Shown: in pieces, positions 31,494 through 32,197 of the stretch
Numbering within the stretch: the stretch's first letter is position 1
Layout of the letters: every line of letters starts with the position of its first letter
DNA from: JBCAWW01 sp039024315
Lineage (GTDB): Bacteria; Bacteroidota; Bacteroidia; J057
Assembly (NCBI GenBank): GCA_039024315.1
Contig: JBCCQN010000079.1
Coordinates: forward strand, 1-32,197
Direction: 5' to 3'
Length of the DNA: 32,197 bases
The notes under the pieces: model-generated
Database searches by the model: none
What the model saw: only the letters and a program-made list of their open reading frames with translations
Told to the model about the DNA's origin: nothing
Made by a program: the position numbers and the translations under genes

Positions 31494-31619
31494 TATAGTA
31501 CAGAGTAGAGAGTAACCCGAAAGCTTTCGGGAGTATTCAGTACCGAGTAAAATGGTTCTGCTGAGCCATGTAGCTCTGTGTTCCTAGGTCCTAATACCGG
31601 ATACTATTGTCTAGATACT
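31494..31619 (-). repeat. right heptad-repeat block, inverted
   Basis: On the plus strand 31494-31514 reads TATAGTA, CAGAGTA, GAGAGTA. After two units forming a palindrome it continues GGGAGTA, TTCAGTA, CCGAGTA (31529-31549). On the minus strand from 31619 it reads AGTATCT, AGACAAT, AGTATCC, GGTATTA, GGACCTA. Eighteen consecutive 7-base units keep phase. It lies between the enclosed gene and serA, and ends 13 bases from the serA stop. Confidence 0.8.
31516..31531. repeat. perfect 16-bp palindrome at the centre of the right heptad block
   Basis: CCCGAAAGCTTTCGGG, 8-bp arms without spacer, placed exactly between two runs of AGTA heptads. It has no counterpart in the left block. Possible protein-binding site or recombination core. 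Confidence 0.6.
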
Positions 31620-31632
31620 TATTTTGCTCGTA

Positions 31633-32197
31633 CTAGTAAAGGACCCGAAAGCGAATTGTCCCTTCGATAGTACGCATTTCTTCTTGCAGCGCTTCTTCCG
31701 AAGCTTTGTTTACATCTGTGATCACATAGCCCACATTTTCGTCGGTTTTAAGGTATTGACCCACAATGTTGATATGATGGTGAGCTAAGATATTGTTGAT
31801 CTTGGCCAAGATGCCGGGCTCGTTGCGGTGCAAGTGGATCAAGCGATGCGCCTGTTTGAGCGAAGGCAGTTGCAAAGCAGGAAAATTGACACTGTTAAAG
31901 GTCGTACCTGCATTGACGTAGTCGATGATACGAGCAGGCACATAATCAGCAATGTTGCGCTGAGCTTCTTGGGTACTACCACCAATGTGGGGAGTCAGGA
32001 TGACATTGTCGATTCCTTTGAGCTCAGAGATAAACTCCTCGGCATTGCTTTTGGGTTCTTGTGGGAACACATCAACCGCTGCACCACGCAAATGTCCAGT
32101 CTTTAAAGCATTTTTTAAGGCCTCAATCTGCACGACAAAACCGCGGCTGAGGTTGATAAAGATAGAGCCAGGCTTCATCTGCGAAAATTCTTCCTCC
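31633..32197 (-). CDS. serA: D-3-phosphoglycerate dehydrogenase, C-terminal part
   Basis: Partial: the frame runs off the window end, and 188 residues are visible. The first step of serine synthesis, oxidation of 3-phosphoglycerate with NAD+. Visible are the end of the catalytic/NAD-binding domain (MKPGSIFINLSRGFVVQIEAL, GAAVDVFPQEP, ILTPHIGGSTQEAQ, with the catalytic His in TPHIGGST) and a C-terminal ACT domain (IHLHRNEPGILAKINNILAH, NIVGQYLKTDENVGYVITDV). The ACT domain allows feedback inhibition by serine in the E. coli type enzyme, which this resembles closely down to the ending TIRFRVLY. It ends next to the right heptad-repeat block. Confidence 0.96.
   Translation of the reverse strand, partial: EEEFSQMKPGSIFINLSRGFVVQIEALKNALKTGHLRGAAVDVFPQEPKSNAEEFISELKGIDNVILTPHIGGSTQEAQRNIADYVPARIIDYVNAGTTFNSVNFPALQLPSLKQAHRLIHLHRNEPGILAKINNILAHHHINIVGQYLKTDENVGYVITDVNKASEEALQEEMRTIEGTIRFRVLY

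Noticed and set aside
30752..31619. CRISPR array or tandem direct-repeat array
   Set aside because: Units are 7 bases, highly degenerate and contiguous with no spacers; no cas genes are present.
1..32197. tRNA, rRNA, insertion sequences or prophage genes
   Set aside because: None seen on either strand: no transposase or integrase motifs, no recognisable tRNA arms.

Overview
The window looks like chromosomal DNA of an aerobic member of the Bacteroidota, probably Saprospiria (Lewinella/Haliscomenobacter-like). The evidence is a type IX secretion C-terminal sorting domain (29413-30687), a DUF151 nuclease with UVR tail (348-914), a one-protein sensor kinase with Reg_prop propeller and Y_Y_Y domain (15592-19455), many short-signal lipoproteins, and almost no Shine-Dalgarno sites. 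The genus is an inference; there is no rRNA or tRNA to anchor it.

Region 1 (1-9823) is one long plus-strand block. After the tail of a membrane protein, a small orphan gene and the nuclease gene comes a TetR / small protein / TetR operon. A 128-bp intergenic region packed with inverted repeats follows, then a [NiFe] uptake hydrogenase operon of cyanobacterial (group 2a) type: small subunit, large subunit, maturation protease, an unknown protein, a second small protein, a TPR protein and HypA. An NhaC antiporter follows. The two small proteins (1577-1930 and 6173-6496) are paralogues that align without gaps and bracket the structural genes, and the two TetR proteins are also paralogues. This is the best candidate in the window for an undescribed module: a hydrogenase with its own paired regulators and a paired accessory protein. 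Other hyp genes must lie elsewhere.

Region 2 (9824-15305) runs on the minus strand: a serine beta-lactamase-like hydrolase, a lipoprotein, a MORN-type secreted protein, and a two-gene MotA/MotB-like (ZorAB-like) stator pair without any of the Zorya effector genes. The pair is divergent from a large hybrid histidine kinase.

Region 3 (15592-30687) holds envelope and secreted functions: hybrid kinase, BNR-repeat secreted protein, collagen-like lipoprotein, alpha/beta hydrolase, sulfatase lipoprotein, PQQ-type sugar dehydrogenase, tandem universal stress protein, Tat-exported sugar isomerase-like protein, and a T9SS-secreted DUF2341 protein. This suggests polysaccharide or glycan handling, but no SusC/SusD pair is present.

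Region 4 (30688-32197) has a small secreted protein gene flanked by two inverted copies of a degenerate 7-nt periodic repeat, then the 3' part of serA.

Two repeat families cut across the annotation. One is a dispersed hairpin, AGCGTT followed by a 4-bp stem with a short loop. It occurs about 17 times, in intergenic and coding DNA, and its stems change by compensating substitutions. The other is the heptad repeat of region 4. No CRISPR array, insertion sequence, transposase, rRNA or tRNA was seen. No gene-free stretch exceeds 300 bases; the longest (15306-15591) holds one hairpin repeat and otherwise nothing I can name.
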